In this document: positions 41,311 to 51,148 of the stretch, one piece after another
Position numbering within the stretch: position 1 is the first letter of the stretch
How the letters are laid out: every line of letters begins with the position of its first letter
Assembly (NCBI GenBank): GCA_017656425.1
Contig: JACDNV010000003.1
Location: 62,001-126,000 of the forward strand
Direction of reading: 5' to 3'
Source: Candidatus Neomarinimicrobiota bacterium
GTDB lineage: Bacteria; Fidelibacterota; UBA2242; B5-G15
DNA: 64,000 bases
Translations under genes and position numbers: made by a program
Notes under the pieces: generated by a model
Databases searched by the model: none
Told to the model about the DNA's origin: nothing
The model's input: the letters and a program-made list of their open reading frames with translations, nothing else

Positions 41311-44259
41311 CTAATTCGATTGTAATTCTAATATCTCAATTGCTTTTACATTTGTTGGATCATATTCCAGAACCTTGCTCGCAAACTGCTTTGCTTCATC
41401 ATATCTACCAACTTCCTGATATAATTCTGCCATTCTCAACAACGTCAGGACATCGTTCGGGTGGTTTTCAAGTATTTTTACAAATGCACGAACACCATCC
41501 TCATATTGTTCCAATTCCAGTAATACTTCCGCATAATTCCTCTGAGCATCCACAAAGTCAGGAGCCTTTGCGACAGCGGCTGCAAACAATGCCTTTGCTG
41601 ATTCAAAGTCACCCAACTCGGCACTTATTATGCCAGATTGATTATATGCATATGCGTTATCCGGATTTAAGTCAATGCATTTTTTCAGCATTCTAATAGC
41701 ATTAAGATTGTCGTCAACATTTCTATAACATAACGCAAGACCGAATAATGCTTCCTCATTTAATGGATCATAGCTTAAAACTTTTACAAAAATTTCCCTG
41801 GCATCCTGATATCGGGATTGTGTAAATAAGTCCACTGCCACATTAATCTGGTCTTCACTTAAATCCACTAGCCTTTTATCTCTCTCCATAAGCCATTCAA
41901 AATCTATATCCTGCCATTTCTTCTTAAATATTTCTTTATTCATTTCAATAGATTTTTCATAATTAATTTTGTTTGATTTAAATGTGGCACTCCCATAGTG
42001 ATGCATAAACACATTCTCAGCAACAACAATTTTGAACCCTGCCTTTGATGCTCTCAAACAATAGTCATCATCCTCATAATTTCCACCAACAAAATTTTCG
42101 TCAAACCCACCTATAGCGTCATACAATCTCCTGTTTATCATCATTGCAAATCCTGCTATCCTCCTACGGGGTGTATATTTGTACTTCCTCGCTTCTGAAA
42201 TACGCATAGCATATTCCTCAAAATCCTCAGGATTTTCATACTGGACATTCTCCACCATCTGAAGTCCACTAATCCAGTTTGTTAATGGACCAACCAATCC
42301 AATCGACTCATCGATTTCAAATGGTTTTATCATTTTTTCCAGCCATTCAGGCGGTACCAGAACATCATTATTAATAACCATCAAATACTTCCCGTTTGCA
42401 AAAGATAGCCCTTGATTAGCACCTTTTGAGAAACCAACGTTAGTATTATTCAATATTACCTTTACATGTGAATAATTATTGCTCAAATAATCAAGATACT
42501 CCCTTGTACCATCACTTGATCCATTATCAACAACAATAACTTCATAACTACCACTGGTATTTTTCAGAAGATACTTAAAAAACATTTTAGTATATTCGAT
42601 GCCATTAAAAGTCAGTGTAATAACAGATACTTTTGGTGGAGCAGAAATATTAGTGTTCAACTTAATTACGTTTTCCATCTCTTCTTCCTTTTTTTTATAA
42701 ATAGATAGCTCACCAAACTTTTTTGCATATAGCGAATAATTTTCTTTTAAAAAATTCTCAAAATTTTCAAATCCCTCTGTTAAGGCTGTAATAACTATAT
42801 ATTTTGGCTTATCATTGCTAAGCTGATTTACTATCATTGTTTCCATTCCATAGGGATCAGGGGAGTAGGAAATATAAGGTCGAGGACAGAACAAAGTTGT
42901 TGTAGGTGAAGGTCGCTCAGAGAACAAATATATTTCATATTCAGGTCCCCAGACATATATTTTATCATCCTCATTTGTGATATCTTTTAACATCCTACCT
43001 ATTTTTTCTCCTGCAAGATTCATCTCCCATTCTTGTCTATAATAAAAAATGTGTCCTCTTCCTTTTCTCTCTATTTTTCTCCATTTATTAAAATCAATTA
43101 AAATTATCCCAAAATAGCCCACGATGAGAATGGTGATAATAGCGATAGCAAGAATTGAACCGTTAGTTGACAGCATCTTCCACAACTCCGACGCCCCAAA
43201 TCCCGATAAAATTAAAATCGGGCCAAGTAATGGTAAAAAGTGGTAAGCCATATAATGTTTGTTAATTATAATCCCTAAAATAGCACCTACTAACCACACT
43301 AAAGTAAATAATAAACTATTTATATTGTGGCTGTATACAATCCCTAACACTATTCCCGATAACGCAAAAAGTATATAAATCGAACTGTTCTTTAAAATAG
43401 GTACCATTACAACTTTAACCCATCTTAGGTATCCCTCTTTTGTATATTTAAAGTTAAAAGTTTTTTTCTGATCATTTTGTAAAACAGCATGAGTTGCTGG
43501 CTCTGATTCTTCTTTTTTTAATTCCTTTGTATGATAAAACAACAATTCTAATTGCTTCTTAAGAAACTTAAACTTAAATCCAAATATTATTCTAAAATGA
43601 TCAGTTGGAATATTATTATATTTGAAAAATAAAAATATACCAATGAATCCAATTATCATTCCAAATATAATTGATATATAACCAGAAAACCTAAAATTGT
43701 ATATTAATCCACTAATACATAATGGTAAAATTGTGTTTAAGTAAGCAGTCTGTTTAAAAAACAGTGCTCCCATTGATGAAATACCACTTATTAAAAGCAA
43801 ATAATAATTTTGAGCCTGCGCCCCTAAGATAAATAAATAAAAAGATAATGAAGTAAAAAATATCTGTTCAACCTCATCACTTGATTGTGTCCACACATAA
43901 GCCGGCAAAGATGAAATGAATGCATAGCTAAAAGAAGAGATTATAGCAACTGTATCGCCAAAAAGTTCTCCGGCAACTAAGAAAACCAATAAATTTGTTA
44001 ATAAATGAAAGACTATATTGGATATTCTAAAAACTTTTCTTGAAATACCAAATAACCTTATAAGCAATAAATATAAAAGCCATCTGCCCGGTGGGTGATT
44101 TTCACCTGTATCTATATATGGGATCTTCTTTTTTTTCAGTTTAAATAATGCATGATAACCGTAAACACCATAATCCCTATCAAGTGGAATATTTATAAAA
44201 GGAAGCTTTAGTAAAATATTCATTAATAAACCAAAAACTAATAGTATATATACTAACAT
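41311..44259 (-). CDS. Three-part protein: membrane GT39-like, GT2 and TPR
   Basis: The 982-residue protein starts with about ten membrane spans (1-400) in an ArnT/PMT-like arrangement with DRDYGVYGY near the start (possible catalytic Asp) and ENHPPGRW. A soluble region follows, then a GT2 domain from about 541 (VSVITLTFNGIEYTKMFF, VVDNGSSDGT, NNDVLVPP, IGGFDENF, GNYEDDDYCLRA) and four or so TPR units from about 810. GT39-type parts act on lipid-linked sugars outside; GT2 on nucleotide sugars inside. Fusing both is unusual, and one may be a membrane anchor only. Start ATG with AAGGAG. Confidence 0.82.
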   Translation of the reverse strand: MLVYILLVFGLLMNILLKLPFINIPLDRDYGVYGYHALFKLKKKKIPYIDTGENHPPGRWLLYLLLIRLFGISRKVFRISNIVFHLLTNLLVFLVAGELFGDTVAIISSFSYAFISSLPAYVWTQSSDEVEQIFFTSLSFYLFILGAQAQNYYLLLISGISSMGALFFKQTAYLNTILPLCISGLIYNFRFSGYISIIFGMIIGFIGIFLFFKYNNIPTDHFRIIFGFKFKFLKKQLELLFYHTKELKKEESEPATHAVLQNDQKKTFNFKYTKEGYLRWVKVVMVPILKNSSIYILFALSGIVLGIVYSHNINSLLFTLVWLVGAILGIIINKHYMAYHFLPLLGPILILSGFGASELWKMLSTNGSILAIAIITILIVGYFGIILIDFNKWRKIERKGRGHIFYYRQEWEMNLAGEKIGRMLKDITNEDDKIYVWGPEYEIYLFSERPSPTTTLFCPRPYISYSPDPYGMETMIVNQLSNDKPKYIVITALTEGFENFENFLKENYSLYAKKFGELSIYKKKEEEMENVIKLNTNISAPPKVSVITLTFNGIEYTKMFFKYLLKNTSGSYEVIVVDNGSSDGTREYLDYLSNNYSHVKVILNNTNVGFSKGANQGLSFANGKYLMVINNDVLVPPEWLEKMIKPFEIDESIGLVGPLTNWISGLQMVENVQYENPEDFEEYAMRISEARKYKYTPRRRIAGFAMMINRRLYDAIGGFDENFVGGNYEDDDYCLRASKAGFKIVVAENVFMHHYGSATFKSNKINYEKSIEMNKEIFKKKWQDIDFEWLMERDKRLVDLSEDQINVAVDLFTQSRYQDAREIFVKVLSYDPLNEEALFGLALCYRNVDDNLNAIRMLKKCIDLNPDNAYAYNQSGIISAELGDFESAKALFAAAVAKAPDFVDAQRNYAEVLLELEQYEDGVRAFVKILENHPNDVLTLLRMAELYQEVGRYDEAKQFASKVLEYDPTNVKAIEILELQSN

Positions 44260-45209
44260 TACTGCTCCTTATAAATGATAACTTCTATTTTATCACCAAG
44301 GTTGAAAGGTCGCCCTATAACGTAGCTTAAATATACCGCAATCTGGCCTATTACTTTTTTTATTATGTACACTTCCCTATTCCCTAAAACTACTTCTTTG
44401 CTTATCTTTTCTATGGTAATCCTTTTATTATTATTAATTCCCCTTTTGACTCTCCTCTTATTTATCAATTTTTTATATGTTTCTCTTATTTTATGATAGA
44501 AGTAAAAGCTTTCAGGAATCCCATATGTGCCTATTTTAAACGATATTTTATAATACCTCTTCAACCGATTTATAAGATTATATATACTTCGTGGAGTGAA
44601 ATAATTCACATGAGAAGGTGGTTTATTAAAATAAAATTTCGATAAACCAAGTTTAATAGTTAGTGAATTATAATTTGGCACGCCTGCAACGTATAAATAT
44701 CCTCCTGGTTTAAGAATCCTTAGAGCAGATTTTAAATGCTTATAGGGATCATAAATATGTTCCAAAGTTGAAGTACTTACAACCAGGTCAAAATAATTTT
44801 CTGGCAAATAATCCTCTTCAATTTCTTTATCATATAATGTAAAGCCATAAAATTTAGCATACTTCTTTGCCCATGGGGAAACATCAAGGCCATAGCAATG
44901 CCAGCCCATTGCCTTAAAATGCTTTAACAACATACCATTGCCACAGCCAACATCAAGAACCCTACCCGCTTTTGTCTTTCTTGTCACCCTACAAACCACG
45001 CTCCAAAACCACAAATTGTCAAGTTTCGTCTGAGACTGCATGTAAAAGCTATCTGTACTGCTTGAAACGTGGTAATTATGCCTCCTAACCTCATCAAGCG
45101 ACACGTCAGCAAATACAAACGAACATTTTGAGCACCTTGCTAGCAAACACCCATTCAACATTCTCTCATCCACAAGCCTACTGCTCCCGCAGATTGGACA
45201 ATTTCTCAT
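44259..45209 (-). CDS. Class I SAM methyltransferase with N-terminal zinc-ribbon-like Cys motif
   Basis: The 316-residue protein starts with CPICGSS and later ARCSKCSF, a four-Cys zinc ribbon. The SAM domain begins near VLDVGCGNGMLLKHF, with TSTLEHIYDP and LKPGGYLYVAGVP. This layout is that of Methyltransf_11/23 proteins in sugar clusters, which methylate sugar hydroxyls or amino groups. The stop TAA overlaps the start of the 982-residue gene. Confidence 0.85.
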   Translation of the reverse strand: MRNCPICGSSRLVDERMLNGCLLARCSKCSFVFADVSLDEVRRHNYHVSSSTDSFYMQSQTKLDNLWFWSVVCRVTRKTKAGRVLDVGCGNGMLLKHFKAMGWHCYGLDVSPWAKKYAKFYGFTLYDKEIEEDYLPENYFDLVVSTSTLEHIYDPYKHLKSALRILKPGGYLYVAGVPNYNSLTIKLGLSKFYFNKPPSHVNYFTPRSIYNLINRLKRYYKISFKIGTYGIPESFYFYHKIRETYKKLINKRRVKRGINNNKRITIEKISKEVVLGNREVYIIKKVIGQIAVYLSYVIGRPFNLGDKIEVIIYKEQ

Positions 45210-45246
45210 AAATTACACACAGGTATCAGAACTAGACACCATCAGG

Positions 45247-46185
45247 TCAATTTTTATAAAAATAAAACCATATGTATCCCGCAGGAATAAGGATATGACA
45301 CTTTATTGTAAAAATAAGAGAATGCACAACCGGAAGAAAAAGTATAAAAAAAAGATAAGTGAGGAGGCAAAGATAAAAAAAAGTCAAAAACAACCTTTTC
45401 AGAAAAAACAGGGGATACTTCTTTAGAATCAGACTATCCATAACCCCATTAGAAATGCCCTGATAAAACATCCTTCTATAAAACCACCCTTTCTTAAGTC
45501 GCTCTTTCTTCACAACATGGAAAACAATAATCGATGGGGCATATAACACCCGATACCCATCCCTTATAGTGCATTCTATAATGTAATTCTCCTCGTTAGA
45601 AATCAATCTACTGCCTACCCTTCCCAAATCTGCCCTAAAACCCAAATATTTGACCAAAACAGATTTCCTAAAAACTAAATTTGTCCCAGCTAAGAAACTT
45701 TTCCCACTCCTCACGCAAAAAGCCCTATTTCCTTCATCTACAAGTGAAAGGGCGGTCATCATTCTATCGGACAACCATCTTGGCCTACCGGACTCCCAAA
45801 TAGGCAAAACTTTCCCGCCTATGCAGGCAACTCTGGAATCAGCATTTTCAAAAATCTCAAGAATATTCTTAAGCCAACACCTATCCGCTATAGCATCATC
45901 ATCTATGAAAGCCACAAACTCACCTCTAGCAGCATTTAACCCTCTATTCCTTGCACGGGATAAACCAAGTCTCTTCTCTTTCAGAACAACTATGTTAAAA
46001 TTACCTTTATATTTATCAAGAAAGCCTATCTCCACCCCACCACATTTTCCATTGATAACCAAAATCAATTCAACAAAGCGCCTATCTATCTCCTGATTAA
46101 CAATACTTTCAACCGTTCTCTCAACAAGGGAAGAACTAAATGTAGTACACAAAACCACAGAAACACGAATTTCAGATTTAGCCAT
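45247..46185 (-). CDS. GT2 glycosyltransferase (paralogue of 49325)
   Basis: The 312-residue protein has the GT2 core VSVVLCTTFSSSLVERTVES, FIDDDAIAD (the metal-site DDD) and LKKGWFYRRMFYQGIS, then two membrane helices (VVHSLIFTIKCHILIPAGYIW). The same unusual DDDA, LPIW and QGIS motifs recur in the gene at 49325, so the pair is paralogous. It likely adds a sugar to a lipid- or protein-linked acceptor. Confidence 0.85.
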   Translation of the reverse strand: MAKSEIRVSVVLCTTFSSSLVERTVESIVNQEIDRRFVELILVINGKCGGVEIGFLDKYKGNFNIVVLKEKRLGLSRARNRGLNAARGEFVAFIDDDAIADRCWLKNILEIFENADSRVACIGGKVLPIWESGRPRWLSDRMMTALSLVDEGNRAFCVRSGKSFLAGTNLVFRKSVLVKYLGFRADLGRVGSRLISNEENYIIECTIRDGYRVLYAPSIIVFHVVKKERLKKGWFYRRMFYQGISNGVMDSLILKKYPLFFLKRLFLTFFYLCLLTYLFFILFLPVVHSLIFTIKCHILIPAGYIWFYFYKN

Positions 46186-46198
46186 AACCTACAGCACT

Positions 46199-46960
46199 TT
46201 ACCGGGGAACATAACCAGCAAACTCACATAGCCTACTATAAATTTCCCGCAACTTACTATCAACCTCAAAATCCCCTTTAGACCTTTTTAGATCTTTCTC
46301 CGGAAAAGACCTGTCTACCTTCGCACCGGTAAAATCTTCTATCTTATCCAACCCCTCTTTAGTTGGAACCTGATCATAATGAATGAACAACCAATCCCCT
46401 TCTTTAACATGATACTCCAAAATGTGGGTATACATTAATTCCCAGACTTCGAGAGCTATCTTTCTATTGATCTTCAAGCTGAATAGATATCCAACTTCAC
46501 TACACTCCTTTAATATACTATTTACCGTCGCCGCCGGATCTCTAAAAACACATATGTAACAACAATCCTTTAGGAAGGGTCTCCACACCGGTAAAGTATA
46601 TGAAAATCTCGGGTCTTTAAAGCAGTATGGCTCTCTATAAACCACCCTCCAAATCCTTTCTTCAATTTCACGAGTCATCTTCCATCTAACACTTAGAGGA
46701 ACACGCGACAACCACCTCTGACCATAAACCGGCCGTGCCCTAAAAAAATACTTGCCTATTATCGGCGGTCTGTTAGGGGTAACAAGTGAAATTAATTTCT
46801 CATTTATCCCGTTTATCTCGGGGTCTTCAAAAAAACCTTTTGGATTACTATGGCGAGGAGGATATAACCTATCCCCCATAAAATAACCAGCACTGGCAAG
46901 GGTCCCAGCAACCATACTTGTTCCACTTCGACCAGATCCAAGTATTAAAACATTCCTCAT
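46199..46960 (-). CDS. Sulfotransferase 2
   Basis: The 253-residue protein carries a P-loop like 5'-PSB motif (LGSGRSGTSMVAG, about 6-18) and a 3'-PB segment (ICVFRDPAATVNSILKE). The segment PRHSNPKGFFEDPEI is typical of bacterial Sulfotransfer_3-type enzymes. ATG at 46960 overlaps the stop of the radical SAM gene (ATGA), so the two are translationally coupled. The acceptor is not known. Confidence 0.83.
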   Translation of the reverse strand: MRNVLILGSGRSGTSMVAGTLASAGYFMGDRLYPPRHSNPKGFFEDPEINGINEKLISLVTPNRPPIIGKYFFRARPVYGQRWLSRVPLSVRWKMTREIEERIWRVVYREPYCFKDPRFSYTLPVWRPFLKDCCYICVFRDPAATVNSILKECSEVGYLFSLKINRKIALEVWELMYTHILEYHVKEGDWLFIHYDQVPTKEGLDKIEDFTGAKVDRSFPEKDLKRSKGDFEVDSKLREIYSRLCEFAGYVPR

Positions 46961-48033
46961 AACCACTTACCCCCAATACTCAAAACTTTATTAAAAACTT
47001 TCTTTAAAAGCGACCCTCCACCATCTAATTTCCGACTTAAATCAGAAATCGCAGAATTAACATATACCCCCTCTGGATAATACTTCTGAGCTTTCTTCAG
47101 CTGCCTAATTGCTCTAATAATATCTCTTCTGCGCTCTATACTCTGTCCATGCCAGATACCACTTATGGGTTGGTAACCCACGCTAAACCCAGAATTCTTT
47201 GTCATTACTGCAATATTAAACAAATCATCGATATTTCTTTTCATCACCACAGTTAAAATCTTAACCTCTACATCTTTACCTCTAACCTTCCCTGCCAGAT
47301 AACCCATATTTTTCATTAACACCTCCCACTTGCCTCCTATTCTTATACTTTCGTAAACTTCTTTGCTGGCACCATCTATTGAAATAGACAGACTTCTGAA
47401 TTTCCCATCCATCATGTCAATTACGTTTTTATTCAATAAGATACCATTTGTTATTATATGTATCTTCAAATCTGGATACACTGCAGGACCAAATTCCTTT
47501 ATAAACTCAATTACCTCTCTGGATAAAAGAGGCTCACCTCCGACAAACTCTATCCTATCCATGTACTTAAACCATCCTCGTATTTCATTCATCATTTTAT
47601 CAAAAATATGTTCAGACTTTACATTCCCCTGCCTACACATTATACAGCCAAGATTACATCTATTCGTCGGGTATAACTTAACATAAGTCGGTTTACTGGA
47701 AATCACCACTTTCCCACTCTCTATTTCTTCCCACATCAATCTTTTGTTCTCAATATATTCCTTACTTATCCCATTTATACGATCCGGCTTCGCAACATAT
47801 TTGCCATTAACAACAAAAGGACAGGTATCTTTACATATCTTGTCAATATCCCCCTCCAGCATTTTCTGCCGCAAATACCTGTACTCAGAACCGTTCCATA
47901 TCTCTTCTAGACTTCTTTTCTCAATATTTTTGATGTTTACTTTGGACCAACAGCATACTCTCAAATGATCACCAGGAGATTCCTGGCTTATAGCCATCCA
48001 CGGATAAACACACAACAACTCCCTCTTAGCCAT
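46957..48033 (-). CDS. Radical SAM protein with N-terminal SPASM-like cysteine region
   Basis: The 358-residue protein has the SAM/4Fe-4S motif C126-x3-C130-x2-C133 (NRCNLGCIMC) and FVGGEPLLS. Before it lies a cysteine segment (C8, C27, C28, C67, C71) resembling a SPASM/twitch cluster normally placed at the C-terminus. Such enzymes modify peptides or sugars by radical chemistry; with coupled sulfotransferase and GT genes, a glycan or peptide-modifying role is inferred. ATG 48033 overlaps the previous gene's stop and is preferred to an upstream start at 48066. Confidence 0.78.
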   Translation of the reverse strand: MAKRELLCVYPWMAISQESPGDHLRVCCWSKVNIKNIEKRSLEEIWNGSEYRYLRQKMLEGDIDKICKDTCPFVVNGKYVAKPDRINGISKEYIENKRLMWEEIESGKVVISSKPTYVKLYPTNRCNLGCIMCRQGNVKSEHIFDKMMNEIRGWFKYMDRIEFVGGEPLLSREVIEFIKEFGPAVYPDLKIHIITNGILLNKNVIDMMDGKFRSLSISIDGASKEVYESIRIGGKWEVLMKNMGYLAGKVRGKDVEVKILTVVMKRNIDDLFNIAVMTKNSGFSVGYQPISGIWHGQSIERRRDIIRAIRQLKKAQKYYPEGVYVNSAISDLSRKLDGGGSLLKKVFNKVLSIGGKWL

Positions 48034-49291
48034 TACCCTTTCCCCCAGCTCCCAAATAATCATCAATAACTTCTCTCAAGGGTTCAAAAACCACCTCTCG
48101 CGTTAGATTCTTTCTAACATAATCAATTGAATTCTGCTTTAACCTATCCGCCAACTCCCCATCAATTAGCAAATCAACAACACATCCTGCGAACTGCTTG
48201 CTATCTCTGGCGCAGAGTACAACCTCATCTTTAAGCTCTCCCACTCCGACAAGAGCATTTTCACTTGCAACACAGGGAACCCCGTACGAAAGGGCTTCCA
48301 CAAGTTTTATCTTAAGACCACTACTCACAATAGATGGAATAACAGCAACTTTCGACATCTCATAATAACTATCGATATCATCAACATATCCCAAGAACCT
48401 TACCGTCTTATCACCCCAATTCTGAAAAATTTTTCTGCTACCAATGCTGCCGACAACATACATCAATGCATCAGGAATTCTCTCTAATACTTTTGGCCAA
48501 ATCTCTCTAAGATACCATTGAAGGCTTATAACATTGTGATCAGCATTGCTTCCAACAAAAATAACTATATTATCCTTCTTTGGTCTTCCTTTTACCAATT
48601 TTACATCCACAGGATACGGTACACTTATGACCTTCTTTTCAGGCAACAATTTCTTCACAACCTGCCTTTCGTGGTCTTGAATAGTCACTATGACATCTCC
48701 CTTCTGAAGCAGAGCTTTCTCAAAATCCTTATCCCAAACTTCACAGTCAGATTCCATACCTATACTCCAGAACGACCTTCTTCTCTTAAATAAAATATCA
48801 TGCGTTAATATAACCTTCAAACATTCGGTGAAATCTGAATCAAATATATTGGCCATCCATGTATGATCAGCAACAACAATTTGAGGTCTATGTTTCCTGA
48901 TCACTCTCCTCACAAAATCTATCTCACGTCCATTCAATACTCTGCGATCACCACACTCTATACCGCTCTGCGGTGCAATATCAACAAGAAATTTCACCGC
49001 CCTATCCACACACTTGCATCTGAAAAATCTCCCAACTTTTACAATCCTATTTAGCAAACTGCAGATTATATAACTGTAAACCGGTAGAAAGGGCTCTATA
49101 GGACTGACCCTACACTCCCGGTAGACCTTCGAAAATTCACCCACATTGAAACCGCACGTTCTTCCAATATACACATATATTACCTTGAAACCTGTTAGTT
49201 TAAAAAAATCTACAACACTCTTGAGGTACTTAAAACTCCCATATTCACTGCTGTGGCACAACACCCTTGTAACTATGGCTACCTTATACAC
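48026..49291 (-). CDS. GT4-family glycosyltransferase
   Basis: The 421-residue protein has the GT-B arrangement: FKVIYVYIGRTCGF, VVADHTWMANIF, FVGSNADHNV and the donor site SSGLKIKLVEALSYGVPCVA (about 330-350). The N-terminus begins MYKVAIVTRVL from GTG. Cysteine-rich segments near 40-110 are atypical. Cytoplasmic. It overlaps the radical SAM gene by eight bases. Confidence 0.82.
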   Translation of the reverse strand: MYKVAIVTRVLCHSSEYGSFKYLKSVVDFFKLTGFKVIYVYIGRTCGFNVGEFSKVYRECRVSPIEPFLPVYSYIICSLLNRIVKVGRFFRCKCVDRAVKFLVDIAPQSGIECGDRRVLNGREIDFVRRVIRKHRPQIVVADHTWMANIFDSDFTECLKVILTHDILFKRRRSFWSIGMESDCEVWDKDFEKALLQKGDVIVTIQDHERQVVKKLLPEKKVISVPYPVDVKLVKGRPKKDNIVIFVGSNADHNVISLQWYLREIWPKVLERIPDALMYVVGSIGSRKIFQNWGDKTVRFLGYVDDIDSYYEMSKVAVIPSIVSSGLKIKLVEALSYGVPCVASENALVGVGELKDEVVLCARDSKQFAGCVVDLLIDGELADRLKQNSIDYVRKNLTREVVFEPLREVIDDYLGAGGKGNG

Positions 49292-49324
49292 TCATTCCCA
49301 CCCTAAACTACACCAGCAATGGCT

Positions 49325-50260
49325 TCATAGTTTACGTATCAAACCCACTATCAATCCCACCCTAGAATAATGAAAATACTTTCTGAAAAACCTATCCGGA
49401 TTATCAGTAGGCAAAATTAGTGAAAGAAAATTCTTACAATTAAGAAAAGTATTCTTCACGTTAAACGCGATAATCTTCAATATCTTCCTCTTTCCCAGCT
49501 TTTCATTCTTAACACGAAGAATAGCCTCAGAAATCCCCTGGTAAAAATTCCTTTTAAGAAACCATCCCTTCTTCAACCTTTCCGGTGGTATATAATGATA
49601 TACCCTTACTGAAGGCTCATAATAGCACCTATAACCTTTCTGTTCAGCCCTCTCTCTTAACAGGTTCTCTTCCATCGATACTAATTTCTTCCCCTTCCTT
49701 CCAAGCTGTGTATCAAACCCCTCACATTCTTCCAGCACTTTTTTCAAGTAACAAACATTCGCTCCTACAAGCCACTCATTTTTCGTAATAAAGAATCCTC
49801 TATTGGACCACTTTACTGTCGACAATCCCCTTTCTAATCTGTCATTCATCCAAACTGGCTTTTTTCTACTCCATATGGGTAAAACCTCCCCTCCAACCAC
49901 TCCAGGCTGCGGTTTCACCGTAGTATAAACGCGCAATATATTCTCCAGCCATTTTTTAGTTGCTATAGCATCATCATCAATAAAAGCAATTATATTCCCT
50001 CTTGAGTGCTTTATACCCGCATTCCTTGCGTGTGATAATCCTATCTTCGCTTCTCTCACATACCTTATATTCGGAACATCACTGTAGCTATTCACTACCT
50101 CTCTGGTGTTATCTGTAGAATTATTGTCAACGACAATTATCTCATACCTACCCTTTGAAAGGCTTTGCCTCACAAGACTGTCAATAACTTTTCTGAGAAA
50201 CTTAGCCCTGTTGTGCGTACAAATTACTACAGAGATAAAATACTCTACATCACCGCTCAT
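49325..50260 (-). CDS. GT2 glycosyltransferase (paralogue of 45247)
   Basis: The 311-residue protein is similar to the gene at 45247: ISVVICTHNRAKFLRKVIDS, VVDNNSTDNTREV, FIDDDAIATKKW, GGEVLPIW and LKKGWFLKRNFYQGIS. The metal-binding DDD site is intact. It has no strongly hydrophobic tail. ATG 50260 overlaps the stop of the upstream gene (ATGA). Confidence 0.87.
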   Translation of the reverse strand: MSGDVEYFISVVICTHNRAKFLRKVIDSLVRQSLSKGRYEIIVVDNNSTDNTREVVNSYSDVPNIRYVREAKIGLSHARNAGIKHSRGNIIAFIDDDAIATKKWLENILRVYTTVKPQPGVVGGEVLPIWSRKKPVWMNDRLERGLSTVKWSNRGFFITKNEWLVGANVCYLKKVLEECEGFDTQLGRKGKKLVSMEENLLRERAEQKGYRCYYEPSVRVYHYIPPERLKKGWFLKRNFYQGISEAILRVKNEKLGKRKILKIIAFNVKNTFLNCKNFLSLILPTDNPDRFFRKYFHYSRVGLIVGLIRKL

Positions 50261-51138
50261 GCTCTCCCCAAAATTCTACTGAAAAGCCCCCGAGCTTTTG
50301 CGGTAAGGGCTTTCCTCTTAACCACCTTTTTCTCACCAGTCGCCCTATGTTCTCTCATCCAGTCATCCCACCATTCAGGTTCCCTGTCATACTTGGGATC
50401 AATACCCTTGTAAGGCATAGTTTCAAGAGACAACTCCCTCCGCCTTATGACTTCATGCTGCAACTTAAAATTAAAAGAGCCCTTTTCAAAACTATGACCA
50501 TACAGACCATAAGAAACCGGATGCCATGGATGATACAACATCACCCTAGGATTCCATTTAACATGCAACCCAAGATTCTTAAACCTTGTATATAACTCCT
50601 TACCTCCCGCATACACATCGCCAGCAAAACACTCAAACTGCTCATACCCATTAACCTCAAACAACCATTTCTTTCTAACAGTCAAACACCCACCGTAATT
50701 AACAGGATTAGTCAACCTGCACACTTCCTTTAAATATTCCGGGTCAATCGGCTTCAACTTCCTAGGGGGAACGAGAGGCTTTGGTTCCTCAAGTCTATAG
50801 AAATACATGACCAGCTCTTCATTCTTTACATGATCTTCAAAAACGGCCTCAAGAAAGTAGTTATCAATATAAACATCCCCATCAATCAAGACTAATAGAT
50901 CACCTGTACTCCTTTTTATCCCTTCATTCCAGCAATACGAAATGAACAATGGCGGTTTACGGTTAAGCTTTATTATCTTCACATTTTCTTTCCTCTCTAA
51001 CTCCGGCTTCACTTTATCAAAATGCTCCACCCATAATATCTCATACATATCCTTATCAATCGTCTGATTATTCAAACAATCAATTATGTGAAACCTCTCT
51101 CTATACCCTCCATCATACATAATCACCGAAATTTTCAT
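50257..51138 (-). CDS. GT2-type glycosyltransferase, divergent
   Basis: The 293-residue protein begins MKISVIMYDGGYRERFHIID, then RSTGDLLVLIDGDVYIDNYF (D-x-D motif DGD) and CRLTNPVNYGGCLTVRKKWL. The pattern is that of GT2/GT27-like enzymes with a C-terminal galactosyltransferase-type segment. ATG 51138 has GAGGTGA upstream and is preferred over GTG 51144. It is followed closely by the GT2 gene at 49325. Confidence 0.78.
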   Translation of the reverse strand: MKISVIMYDGGYRERFHIIDCLNNQTIDKDMYEILWVEHFDKVKPELERKENVKIIKLNRKPPLFISYCWNEGIKRSTGDLLVLIDGDVYIDNYFLEAVFEDHVKNEELVMYFYRLEEPKPLVPPRKLKPIDPEYLKEVCRLTNPVNYGGCLTVRKKWLFEVNGYEQFECFAGDVYAGGKELYTRFKNLGLHVKWNPRVMLYHPWHPVSYGLYGHSFEKGSFNFKLQHEVIRRRELSLETMPYKGIDPKYDREPEWWDDWMREHRATGEKKVVKRKALTAKARGLFSRILGRA

Positions 51139-51148
51139 GATCACCTCA

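Noticed and set aside
41214-41696. 160-codon plus-strand frame over the end of the 982-residue gene
   Set aside because: It is antisense to clear TPR coding sequence; His/Leu-rich composition is typical of a shadow.
45650-46096. 148-codon plus-strand frame over the GT2 gene
   Set aside because: It is a shadow of the GT2 gene at 45247-46185, with no ribosome site or known motifs.
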